Shown here piece after piece: positions 33,146-43,661 of a DNA stretch of 64,000 bases (its first letter is position 1; each line of letters opens with the position of its first letter). A program made the translations under genes and the position numbers. Source of the DNA: Deinandra increscens subsp. villosa (lineage: Eukaryota > Streptophyta > Magnoliopsida > Asterales > Asteraceae); NCBI GenBank assembly GCA_039602395.1, contig JBCNJP010000017.1, positions 18,880,729 to 18,944,728 of the forward strand. Direction: 5' to 3'. The notes under the pieces are model-generated. The model was not told the origin of the DNA, ran no database searches, and worked only from the letters and a program-made list of their open reading frames with translations.

Positions 33146-33759
33146 TGTCAGGACCGATTTCACTACGAGAATCTCGATCTTGAGCGAGAACGTAGGTTCG
33201 GATTCGAAAACCCATAGAGACGATGATAGAGATGAATCTAGGATAATCAAACACAAGAAAGATGATGATCAATGTCGAATGATTCCAATAATCGAATGAT
33301 TACAATCAAGAAATCATGACAACACTCTCTTATGGAAATCCATGACTCACTCTCACTCTAGAATGGAAATCTCACACTCTACAAGAAAATCATCATCTCC
33401 ACACTCAGAGACTCTTTCTTGTAATGGGCACCCTCACTATATATAGTGAGGGTGACTAACAACAGAAAAACATAACAAATGAACAAAATTACAAGTAAAT
33501 CAGATAAACATAAATATTAATTAAATCAAAGTTGATTTAACTAATCTGAAGCTTGACTCGCTCGAACCGATCTTCCTTTGACTTTTATGTTGACCGTTGA
33601 CCCGAACAGTTGACTTTTCCAGAAAACGGTCTTCGCTCCAAACTGCAAGCCTCGAGCATCACAACCTGCGTGTCTGAATCAATTGACATGGATTCTTCAG
33701 TCGAATGCTTCGGTAAACAGATTTGATGGCGTCTGTCACATAGATTTTAAGTTCCAACA
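33146..33759 (-). repeat. E3 LTR 3 (5' LTR)
   Basis: TGTCAGGACC to GTTCCAACA, followed by the GGTCT target duplication (33760-33764) and the resumed E1 gag. Confidence 0.93.
33429..33454. promoter_or_regulatory. Palindromic TATA box in E3 LTR 3
   Basis: Same perfect 26-bp palindrome as in the other two LTRs, unchanged although the LTRs have diverged elsewhere. Confidence 0.7.
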
Positions 33760-33764
33760 GGTCT

Positions 33765-34616
33765 AAAATGTGACTGAGTCCCTCTATTTGCATCACGATT
33801 GTGTCTTCTTGGGACCGGTATTGGTGCTCCTTGTGGTGGTGGTGGTGGGCCTTGGGGAGGACCTTGAGGTGGAGCTTGTGGTGGTACCCTTTGCTGTGGT
33901 GCTTGCCTTTGAGCTAGAGGTGGTTGCTGTCTTGGCACAACCGGGGGTCTAACATAGCTTTGTTGAACTTGACCGACCGGTTGTCTTTGTTGAAATGCAA
34001 AGTCTTCTTGAGTGACCCCATGATTCACATTGCCCTCTACTTCATATTCCTCTTCAAAACCTTCGTACCTTCCTTCATACCCATCACCATATCCTCCATA
34101 TTGTCCCTCCACAAACGGTATACGTGCATGTTGTTGAAATCTCGGTTGACCTTATTGGTGGGTACCCGGAGTGGTAAAAACTGATGGTTGCGTTAAGGTG
34201 GTATGGATTATAGGTGGGTTTTTGCTGAAATAATGGTTGTTGACTTTGTTGAGATGATTGCCCATAAGATGGGTAAAATTGGCGAAATGATGGGATACCC
34301 GAATAGGACGCGAAATTAGATGGGTTTGATGCAGGAAAACTTGTTGAAGTGGTGGTGCTAGATGTGAGTACAATAAACAAAGGAGGGGTTGAAGTAGGTG
34401 GAGGAGTGACTGGTAGCATCTGCTGAACAGAAGGTGAAACTGATGTGCCCACTGATTGCTTTTCGGGATCACTTGTGCTTCCATATCTTTGCTTTGTGTA
34501 CTCGGTGATCCAAGAATTTTGTTTTCCCGATGTAGAATTCGGTTCCTCCGGTACGCCTTTTCGACTTCTGGATCAAAAAGTAATGGTGATGATGATTGTG
34601 ACTTCCTAGTACGCAT
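33765..34616 (-). pseudogene. E1 gag, N-terminal part
   Basis: The first frame starts at 34616 with MRTRKSQSSSPLLFDPEVEK, a start I know from Athila gag, 92 nt after the primer site. Low-complexity gag sequence continues in a second frame (about 34452-34115; SSTTTSTSFPASNPSNFASY) and a third (34112-33765; a G/Y/E-rich stretch, then Q/P-rich QAPPQGPPQGPPPPPQG). Two frameshifts therefore break it before the E3 insertion cuts it at 33764. The order of P/S-, G/Y- and Q/P-rich regions ahead of the gag domain is plausible for Athila. Not translatable as one protein. Confidence 0.75.
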
Positions 34617-34708
34617 GCACCTGTGGGTACCTGCACACTAACACAACCCAGTGTAAAACTGGCAAACAAACAAAAATATCTACCAAAGAACACACGTTGC
34701 GCACGTCA

Positions 34709-34725
34709 CCCCGGCAACGGCGCCA
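34709..34725 (-). promoter_or_regulatory. E1 primer binding site (tRNA-Asp)
   Basis: CCCCGGCAACGGCGCCA on plus, 5 nt from the LTR. Same primer as E2. Confidence 0.92.
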
Positions 34726-34730
34726 AAATT

Positions 34731-35924
34731 TGACTTGAGGTCGAAGTCTCACTCAAAAATAATCCCAAATACACTAATTAGATAGTGGTAAGCGGGTGTC
34801 GAACACAGGGAGATTGTGAAATGTGTACTACTTTTGCAACTTGAATTATACTAAATGGAAAACTTGAATTATTTAAATGTGATAAAAGATTTGAGTTTGT
34901 TAAGTTTAATTTTGATTAACTAGAAACTAATTGACAAAATAGAGTTGTGGTTTTCTTAATAATCAAACAAAGGTGATCTTCTCGAACTTCAGAATTCCAT
35001 GTAAACAAACAATAGTGATGTAACTAGAAAGAATCACATAGACATGATTCATGTAAATGTAACTATCGTGATAAAAGGGGACAAAGCACTCGGGTTCTAA
35101 CGCAAGGTTGTCACCCGATGATCAATCAGCATAGATATCAACCAAATTCCTATCCACTAAATTTCAATTGCCAATGGCATCAAGAACGTATGGTTTGCAA
35201 ATTCTATTAAGCACAATACCAAAAGTTACGAATAATCACAAAAACATCGTAGTGAAACACTTTGAATGCTTAGATCACTATTCTAGAATCAAAGTACATC
35301 AATATTGTTGTTTACATTGAAATCTTACATTCGAGAAGAACACAAATGACTAGCCAGTCATGACGAAATCAATTGCAACTGTGATGATGATGATTGTCAT
35401 TGATGATTCTCCAACAATCCCAATGTTAAAATTGTGTTTCTCCACTCTTATCCTGCTCCAAAATCTCCCAAGATGGTCTCTGGTTCATCTCCAAGTTGTT
35501 AAGAATGAGTTGTAACTGAAAAATCCCCCAAAAGACTCATTTAATCGAATATTTACGGAGCTAAAAAACCGTCGCGCCCTAAGCTACGGCGCCACCGTAG
35601 CTTACGGCGGCCTCAGGAAATCCTACGGCGGCAAGATGCTGGCCCACGGTGAGTTTGAGGGATGGCCACCACCGTAGCTTACGGTGGTGGCGTAGCTTAC
35701 GCCAAGCCCATGTATGTCTTCCCTTTTCCCTTGCTTCTTACTTGCCACAACTTGCTCCAACCTTCCTTGATCTTCTTGTATTATCTAGTTAGCTCGTTTA
35801 AGCCCATTTCAACCCGCAAACACACAGTTTCGCATAGTCACCAACATTCATGAATTTACAACATTAAGAACATTAAAATCACCGGTTTATCACAATTAAC
35901 CAACAAGTAACGTTGCAACCGTCA
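34731..35924 (-). repeat. E1 5' LTR
   Basis: TGACTTGAGG to GCAACCGTCA. Relative to the left LTR it has a 6-bp deletion near 34885 and scattered substitutions. The U3 inverted-motif cluster is kept at about 35575-35703. Confidence 0.92.
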
Positions 35925-36305
35925 AGGGGTATTAATAAGCCTTTCCCGATTAATCACCGGTTTGTCTTGATGTGTAATTAATAAGCCTTTCCCGAATAAG
36001 CGACCTGTGTGCCTGGGCTGTCAGCCAGCGTTGCGCGCCACAATGCCTATTTCGAGTAATCCTTGATTAGTGAGCCCGGTCGGGTGGCGTGGCATCCGAC
36101 CGGTTGTGTAGGTTTGAGCGTTGGTCTATGCTTTCGGTGTGGACGACCACCATGCCCGACCGAGTGGCCTTGTGGGTGGCCGGTCGGTATAGTGGATTGT
36201 GTGTTTGAGGATGACTGTGATGTCATCGTGACTGGACATACGTCATCAGGTAATAAGTGATATACTCTTAAAAAGGTCGAATCATTTATGTTCTAAAACA
36301 TACAC
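35925..36305. other. Unassigned segment with small repeats and a GC-rich patch
   Basis: TTAATAAGCCTTTCCCGA occurs twice (about 35930 and 35978). 36060-36200 is GC-rich with several GGTCGG/CCGACC inverted words. No gene recognised; the open frame here (36063-36260) has no supporting feature. Confidence 0.4.
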
Positions 36306-36309
36306 ATAC

Positions 36310-36480
36310 ACATTTTTTTTCTAAACGGCTAACGAATCCCTTTAAACTCGAGGAGTATTTACACTAGTTGAACTTATTCCAGGAAAATTCCATCTCCGTA
36401 TCGAACTTATGACCTCTCAGTCCCAAGTCTCCCCTCATCGTCAATAACCACTAGGACAAGTCCTTGTAGTTACACCCACA
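36310..36480 (-). mobile_element. SINE-like repeat related to 13040-13345
   Basis: On the minus strand: a head with CTTGTCCTAGTGGTTA (A-box-like), then GAGGGGAGACTTGGGACTGA, then GGTCATAAGTTCGATAC (B-box-like). It shares this core with the copy near 13.2 kb. Confidence 0.55.
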
Positions 36481-37118
36481 TACACATACTCACAAAAATA
36501 AAAGACCTTTTCCACTTGTGAAAAAAAACGACATACACCAAATAATCTTAAGATTTTAAAGATCATTTGGTATTCTTCTATACAAATAACACTTTTTTCA
36601 TATGTCAAGGAACAAACCTGGGCCGATTTTAGCTCTGGCAAACAGCCCTGATAGCTTAAATCTAATACAGGTTCTAGGTTGAAAGAATCAATGGAACCAA
36701 TTTCCGCTCAGGTTCAATGTGACTCTAAGGCACTTGTTGATGCGCTACTACTATCAGTTCGACTTTAGCATTAGCACGATTTATTTGACTTAGCCTTTTA
36801 TTAAGATTTTTAATAATCTTATAAAGAAAACCAATTATCTATAATTAAAGAGCATACATTCAACACAAAAGAGTTGAGAACTAGGCCACCATCTATTTCC
36901 ACTTTCTGATTTCTCTTATGTTGTTCTTCACCATTACTATGGGTCAGGATCTGCTACTCCACCCATCAGTGCACCCTTTTTCAGGACAAAACATATTGAA
37001 CCAAGCATGACTTTGACCAATTTTGAAATATAATATCTAATCAGGAACAATATTGTACAAAATAGTTACAGATGGCAGATCATAACAAGATTGACGATCT
37101 GTAAAGGTGAGCAAAAAA
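36481..37118. other. Unassigned AT-rich sequence before the gap
   Basis: No credible ORF, splice pattern or repeat seen. It could be host intergenic DNA or an old element. Confidence 0.4.
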
Positions 37119-37618
37119 NNNNNNNNNNNNNNNNNNNNNNNNNNNNNNNNNNNNNNNNNNNNNNNNNNNNNNNNNNNNNNNNNNNNNNNNNNNNNNNNNN
37201 NNNNNNNNNNNNNNNNNNNNNNNNNNNNNNNNNNNNNNNNNNNNNNNNNNNNNNNNNNNNNNNNNNNNNNNNNNNNNNNNNNNNNNNNNNNNNNNNNNNN
37301 NNNNNNNNNNNNNNNNNNNNNNNNNNNNNNNNNNNNNNNNNNNNNNNNNNNNNNNNNNNNNNNNNNNNNNNNNNNNNNNNNNNNNNNNNNNNNNNNNNNN
37401 NNNNNNNNNNNNNNNNNNNNNNNNNNNNNNNNNNNNNNNNNNNNNNNNNNNNNNNNNNNNNNNNNNNNNNNNNNNNNNNNNNNNNNNNNNNNNNNNNNNN
37501 NNNNNNNNNNNNNNNNNNNNNNNNNNNNNNNNNNNNNNNNNNNNNNNNNNNNNNNNNNNNNNNNNNNNNNNNNNNNNNNNNNNNNNNNNNNNNNNNNNNN
37601 NNNNNNNNNNNNNNNNNN
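37119..37618. other. Assembly gap, 500 N
   Basis: Exactly 500 N. It removes everything of G downstream of the protease. Confidence 0.99.
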
Positions 37619-39232
37619 ATCCGAACAATCTTCTCATGACAAACGATTTCAGCACGATTCTTGGATAGCCAATCCATTCCCACAATGACATCAAAACTTC
37701 CCAAGGAGACGGGCATAAGATCTATTTCTAATTTATGGCCAGCCAATTCCAATTTACAGTCTTTAACTAAATGGGTAGACTCAACAAGTTTACCATTAGC
37801 AAGTTCAACTACGTATTTAGCATCTAAAGGAGTCATGTTGGCATTTATCATATTGCTAAATTTAGTAGATATGAAGCTTCTATCGGCACCAGTGTCAAAC
37901 AAGACTAGAGCATAATATCCGTTAAGAGAAAACTTACCGGTAACGACATTTGGATCTGCTCTGGCATCTCCCGAGCCTATAACAAAAGCTCTACCCCTGG
38001 CACCATTTCCTCCGTTGTTCCCATTGTTGTTGTTATTGTTGCCATTGCGATTGTTGTTGTTGTAGTTATTGTTGTTTCCACCGTTCAGCTGAGGACAATT
38101 CCTCTTTATGTGGCCTTCTTTTCCACAATTAAAACAACCTTTAGGGGCTTCAGCATCCTGAACTTGTTTCCCATTATTTTTGGCAGGGCAATCCTTAGAT
38201 TGATGCCCCTTATTACCGCATTTGGCACACAAATACCTGTCACATGGACCATAGTGGTGGTAGTTGCACTTGTTGCACTGTGGGTACTTGCCCACATAAC
38301 CCTGTTGCCCTGGGTTCTGATTATTCTGCTTCTGAGAATTTGATGAGAAATTCCTGGAATTGTTGAATTTGCGGTTCTGGTTTTGATGGTTCTGCTGATT
38401 TTAAGACTTGTTTCCAGACTGGTTCCCAGAATTATCCCACTTTCTTTTGTTGTCAGAGGCTCCAGAAGTTCCTTTCTTAGGAGGTAAGACTCCTTGTTCA
38501 ACTGCTTGATTCGTGAGCCTATTAGCAATCCTTACAGCATCACGAATAGTCACAGGGTTTGAAGCAGTCACCATTCCCTGGATTTGGGGCACTAAACCCT
38601 TGATATACAGCTCGATTCTTCGGTAAGCAGGTGTGGCGATTCTAGGACACAAATTCGCAAGAGAATTCGAGCGAGTAGTGTAAGCTTCAATTTCCGACCC
38701 CTCCATCTTGAGGTTATACAGCTCAGTTTCCAATTTCTGGATCTCGTCCCGTGGACAATACTCTTCTTGCAAAAGTTCCTTGAATTCAGCCCAAGGCATG
38801 GCATTAGCTTCTTCAATCCCCAGCATCTGCACCTCGGTCTTCCACCAGGTAAGAGCCGGTCCTTCCAAAGTACCCGTGGCAAATTTCACTTTGCTAGCCT
38901 CAGGACAGTTACACATTTCAAAAGCAGATTCCACTTTTTCGATCCAGTGGAGTAGGCTAACAGCTCCTTCAGTTCCTTTGAACTGATTAGGCTTACAGTC
39001 CATGAAAGTCTTAAATGTAGCATTACCTGTACATACATTCATACAACCATTCAATCACAGATTACCAATTTGTGTGATCACATCAACAACAAAACACGGA
39101 TTTTGTGTTACCTTGGGGTGGCCCTGCATTGCCTGCACCTTGGACATGTGCCGCTAAAGCATCAGCCACATGTTGGTTAATTAGTGCAGCCAATTGAGCC
39201 GGTGTCATGTTTGGTACATTTCCGTCTGCCAT
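37619..39232 (-). pseudogene. G gag and protease (two exons, one internal stop, end lost in gap)
   Basis: Exon 1 (39232-39112) starts MADGNVPNMTPAQLAALI. After the intron the gag domain follows, with CKPNQFKGTEGAVSLLHWIE, then LEGPALTWWKTEV, EEYCPRDEIQKLE and YTTRSNSLANLCP. A single in-frame TAA lies at 38401-38403; the same frame then continues through a Q/N-rich stretch to zinc knuckles CAKCGNKGHQSKDC and CFNCGKEGHIKRNC. An N-rich spacer leads to the protease, with active site LFDTGADRSFIS and the VIVGMDWLSKNRAEI segment. Gag packages the RNA and the protease matures it. One premature stop and the missing remainder make this copy defective as seen, although the sequence is otherwise fresh. 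Confidence 0.88.
39027..39111 (-). other. Predicted 85-nt intron in G gag
   Basis: On the minus strand CCCCAAG|GTAACAC opens it and TGTACAG|GTAATGC closes it. It is T-rich (about 40 percent T) and contains stops in frame. Splicing joins phase 1 to phase 1, giving PPQ then GNATFKTF without a break. The downstream exon has no ATG of its own before the gag domain, which supports use of the intron. Confidence 0.65.
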
Positions 39233-39421
39233 TATCTTCAATTCACAATTACCCAAAATGAGAATAAGATATAACATGAATCACAACAACCATCACATAA
39301 GTAATAAATTACTTCACAAGAGACAATCACATATTAAATAGTAAATCCCATTCAAATAAAATGCAACTCGTTCACAAATTATCTAACAGAAATTCAAAAT
39401 TCAAAATGCATAGTCTTGGGA

Positions 39422-39426
39422 ACATC
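39422..39426. repeat. Target-site duplication of H, left copy
   Basis: ACATC, matched by ACATC at 47493-47497 directly after the other end of H. Confidence 0.93.
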
Positions 39427-40781
39427 TGTTGGGTTACGACAGTGGCATTCGGGTCTCGGTAATAGCAATTTTTTTTTTATTTATTTTAGAAATAATTATT
39501 TACAATAAATAATTATTAAACGATTACCGAATAATTAGTAAATTAAATTTGGATAATTAAATTAACAATTAATTTAATAGGCAGCGGAAAACGTTTTAAT
39601 TTACTGACGCGAAAACCAGATAATTAGCGTAAACCTAAAACAACAGGATTCGACAATCACCAAACGCGCAAACACCAAAAACGCGTTTTAATCAAAACGC
39701 GACATAATATAAATATGAACATTCAATTAAATCTAAACTAACTACGAGTTTAGATATACCTGAGCGGTGATTCAAACAGACGTTCGAGACACCGAAAGTC
39801 AACGGGTGACGCTAGGGTTTCACAGATCGACTTGACGAGCAAATCGAGAGTACCTCGCAAATACGGGCTTCTCTCGGTGACACAACACCGAAATCCCGTA
39901 CGTCGATTAGGCACGAAATTAGGGTTTCGTGGACGACGGCGGAACACGCGATAAACGCGGTTCACGACTAGGGCTTGTCGGCGGTAGAACCGGCGACGGC
40001 GAGGGGGGCCGGCGGTTGTCGAGGCGGCGGCGATGTGCGACGGTGACGGCAGCGATGAGCGGCGGTCGGCTGCGGTGGCAGAGCGAGGACGGCGGCGACG
40101 GTTCGCGGAACGGCGGCTGGCGGCGGCGGTTTGCGGAACGGCGGCGGCGGCGGAGCGAGGGTGGCGAGCTACTGCGGCGGCTCGGCTTGGGCTGCTGCGG
40201 TGGCTCGGCTTGGCGGCTGCGGCAGCACGGCAGAGTGGCAACGACGGATCAAAGTTCTCGCGATCGATTGAATCGATCAACGGAGAAACGGGGACGGCGG
40301 CGGGAGGTTGGCGGCGTCGAACAACAGGGAGAGGAGAAAGGGGTGCCGAAAATTCTCTTCCGGAGGATTAGGGTTTCGACCCTCTCCATTAATCAGATAT
40401 ATATATCTGATTAATTTTTCCGTTAAGTCCCTTGTGTTTGTTTGATCTTTCGTTGATCCATTTAAATTCCAAGATTAACATTTAAACCCTTTAAATGTTT
40501 ATCTTTCTGCCGATAATAAACGAACCAATAAGATCGTCTATTTTTCGTCCATGACATTAACAATATTTAACGTCCTTTTGTCGCTTGATTAATCTAAAGA
40601 TTAACAGTGATTTAATTATGTATTCATTAAACTGTTTAATAAACACATAAATAATCTTTCTGCGAATATGCCGGTTATTAAGTAAGCGGTCTTAAATACC
40701 CGTTGCCTCCGGTGTAACTCTTACGGGTCTTGACCGGGTCAGGTACTTGATTTAGTCGGGTCTGGACACCTAAATCCAACA
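39427..40781 (-). repeat. H 3' LTR
   Basis: 1355 bp. It includes a GC-rich GCG/CGG island (about 39930-40330) that is open in several frames by composition alone. Confidence 0.95.
40389..40414. promoter_or_regulatory. Palindromic TATA box in H 3' LTR
   Basis: A perfect 26-bp palindrome: half-site TTAATCAGATATA and its exact reverse complement, centred on TATATATATA. In element orientation the GC island and a CCCTAATCC motif follow immediately, as in a 5' UTR. Confidence 0.7.
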
Positions 40782-40795
40782 GTCTCCCACTTGGA
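40782..40795 (-). promoter_or_regulatory. H polypurine tract
   Basis: GTCTCCCACTTGGA on plus, that is AAGTGGGAGAC against the 3' LTR in element orientation. Confidence 0.8.
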
Positions 40796-43661
40796 CTGAT
40801 CGCGACTATTAATCAAGTTACAGTCAGAGGTGCTCTAGCTACACGTGGCTGTCCCAACCAGTCATGACACTTCAAGTCAAAACAACCAAGGCATATCATT
40901 AAACTTGTGATATAGTTTAGACTTATGGTATTTGTAAAGTCATCAGATCCTTTCTGTATGTGACATCAATCGAACCAGAGACATGGATCTTTTCATTCTC
41001 TTTGTGTTCGATTATTGTATTCCTCGTTTTACTGTTCGAAGTGGTCCAATCAAACACACAGTAAGTTTGGGTAAGGCCTTACACTTTACACTTGGAACTA
41101 ACGAGAGGGCCCATGATGTCGACCTGTTGCATTGAAAAATGCAAGAGTACAGAATCCCATGTTGACTACATACAGCTCCCACTAAGCCTCAGATCCATTC
41201 CCAAAAGTAACCGTTATGGCTGGCAGTTACGCGACAGCGTTAAGCTACAATCAAAGAATGTTCTTTGGCAAACGGGAGGTCGCTCATGTGTCTCAGGTCT
41301 AAGGATACCGTTGAGTATACCATTAATCAGATTTGTCTTATGCTAAGATCCATGAAGACATTCTGATACGAGTCACGTCCCGACGTCATTCTCCAACGAG
41401 GCCTTGTGAGTCTGGATGTCAACACCTTGAGTCCAGAGTCAGAATAGTCTTGCTTCAGGCGTTGCTCCCGCAATGTCTGATCGACTACGGACTTTTAGAA
41501 TATTAACGAAATATCCATGGATGATAAAACGTATAAAATTCGAACGCGTTACGCAGAATTCAGACTCTCGTCTAACAACTTAGAGGAGGCCGAATGATAT
41601 GGTGCAAACGACATTGTTCGACATCCAACACTAGAATCGAATATCGAAGTGATGCAGAATTCGTGTACTAAGTAGTAGACTAATTTCGCTGATCTAGCCC
41701 GATCGCGGAAATTATGGATTCGCTATCAAATGCTCGTATTTCGATTTAGAATTGCCAATATCTGTTGTTTCTTGAGATCCAGCGTTTATCTTGAACAGAG
41801 AATCTTCTTAAGTGAATCGAACTTGTGATAATGGAGTGCCCTTGGTAAGCACACGTGTGACTGTGTTATCACGTGAGCATGTTAATCGACTGTTTATAGA
41901 GTCGAATTAACCCTTTGAATGTTTTATAGCATTCTTAGTTCAGATTCAATTAAGTTGGCTATTTATGTTCAACGAATATAATTCGTACTCAGTTGATGAA
42001 CATATATTCCCTCATCAGTGTTCAGCAGTGATGATGTGATTTTCCATTTATGGCGTAACATCTTACGGCAACATTCCATGCAATATTCAAGTATTGGATT
42101 CATGTCTACATCATATTTAGTATGATTTGAACTGTTTCAAGAGATCGATCGCGTGTGGTTGCTCAGTCATATCACGATCAATACTTAACATTATCTTGAA
42201 ACTTGTAATCGATTGAGGTGTCATTTAAAGTTTCAACCCAGTAAATTTAAATGATCTTTGGATCGGCACTTGATCGTTATTCCAATAAGGATCTATGGCG
42301 ATGCTCCCACTTGCTTGAGGCAGATTGACATTCCTATCTTCATCTTTCTTCCAAACCGTGTGGATACTGATTTTACGCAGAAATGCGATAATCAATTTCC
42401 GTTCTCCAGAACGGAAAAAGCTCGACTCCGTAGTTTGCGGTACGGAATTCGAATGCTTAATATCCAGATGTTATGACTTATTCATAAGTTCAAAAACGAT
42501 TGTCAAAGTCTTTTCAGAGTTTGATAGCATGAAGATGCGTTCGTCTTTGATTGTTTGAAAGTTTCTCGTGATATTCGAGATGATGATATATTCTATCGGA
42601 CCCTGGGGTCCGATACTAGAGGATGTTTCCTTATTCAGGTAAGGTTAAACATGCCAACTCTAATTGGAATGTCAATGTGTTCCGCTTAGCAACAATCCAG
42701 TGTTGGCGAAACATTACTTGTCTGGCTCGTCTCGTTTAGATGCGAGAGTTGCTTTACATAGTCCAGTGACTTATCTAAGTCACTTTTCTTTAGATATTTA
42801 AAGATCTAGCTTTGGACATGTAATTGCTAAATTCCATCTTCGCAAGATACCGGTCTTGGGATTGGAAGTTAGTTATGCAAGTGATGTGTGAAAAAGGGTG
42901 TCATGGTCAAGGGCAAGTCATTAGTCTTGTGTGTTACAGTTTCATACTGAAAATGTTGGATCGACGTATATGACACTTAGTGTTCGTCGGATTAAAACAC
43001 ACGTGAGCACAACTATTGTAGTCTAAGACTTCCAAGATGTGTCCAGGTATATACATTTAATGGTAATGTGCACCAGAATTGGTGTGACCATACTACAATG
43101 CTGTAATCATCAGGTGATTACCCTTGCAGTTGTTTAGCTGGTGATTCGAACTTATATGATCAGACGTCTACTTGAAGCAGAGGATTGATATGTTCATACA
43201 ATTGTAGATCGAAGCGGCGATCTTCAATCGGTTCGACTTGATTTAATATTATCGACGCTGGATGGTTTAAAATCACAGGACTTTATGAACCATAATTGCG
43301 TCGTGCGTTGTCACGTAACTATTACGATATATGCTTAAGACATTATAGCTTTAATGGGATGTGATAACCAAAAGTTATCATGTCGCATTTGAGCTAGTCT
43401 TAATCAAATCAAGTGCACCAGGTTGGAAGATATGTTGTTATGGGATTTTGAATTTAATCTAACAAAAGGTTGAATCAGATTCAAAGTAGATTAAAACCAA
43501 ATATGTATGTTTCGAAAATCAACCATTGTCAAAACATGTCATAATCAAAATCCAGAGAAAGCAAATTGTTCATCCTGGAAAACAGCCAGGGAAAACCAAA
43601 CAAAATCAGTTGTTTTAAAATCACCAAGAATTGTTTTAAATCAAAACTCAGGACGCGAACT
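40796..43661 (-). other. H 3' internal region, non-coding
   Basis: About 2.9 kb between the gag stop and the polypurine tract. No pol motif and no long ORF on either strand. It probably replaces the lost pol; its origin is not recognised. Confidence 0.7.

Larger units (their letters stand above)
21075..33759 (-). mobile_element. E3: copia-type non-coding LTR element with three LTRs and two internals
   Basis: Order on the plus strand: LTR (21075-21689), internal (21690-24114), LTR (24115-24727), second internal (24728-25740 and 32453-33145, interrupted by E2), LTR (33146-33759). The outer ends carry a perfect 5-bp target duplication GGTCT, so the structure behaves as one insertion or arose in place by LTR recombination. 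Minus orientation is shown by an initiator-Met primer site (TGGTATCAGAGC on the minus strand) beside LTRs 2 and 3, and the purine tract AAGGGGGAA beside LTRs 1 and 2. No gag or pol motif in about 2.4 kb of internal, so it is a TRIM/LARD-like non-autonomous element. LTRs differ from each other by roughly 2 percent by eye. Confidence 0.92.
14368..35924 (-). mobile_element. E1: Athila-type Ty3/gypsy retrotransposon, broken and hosting nested insertions
   Basis: LTRs of about 1.2 kb (14368-15567, 34731-35924) start TGAC and end GTCA. The primer site is complementary to the 3' end of tRNA-Asp, and the polypurine tract AAGTGTGGGGATG abuts the left LTR. Domains on the minus strand run gag, CCHC, protease, RT, RNase H, integrase. 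RT wording and the tRNA-Asp primer fit Athila. All coding parts carry frameshifts. Only about 0.5 kb separates integrase from the 3' LTR, so the env-like frame of many Athila elements is absent. Gag is split by E3 (21075-33759). The LTRs differ by scattered substitutions and a 6-bp indel, making this the oldest element of the nest. The flanks (..TTTGTG and AGGGG..) show no target duplication. Confidence 0.9.

Noticed and set aside
33770..34184. Plus-strand ORFs opposite E1 gag
   Set aside because: Antisense of the Q/P-rich gag; no motif.
39750..40414. Long ORFs on both strands of the H LTR GC island (repeated at 46460-47156)
   Set aside because: Overlapping frames open in a GCG-rich stretch, alanine/arginine-rich, without domains. 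Compositional, so kept only as a finding about the island.
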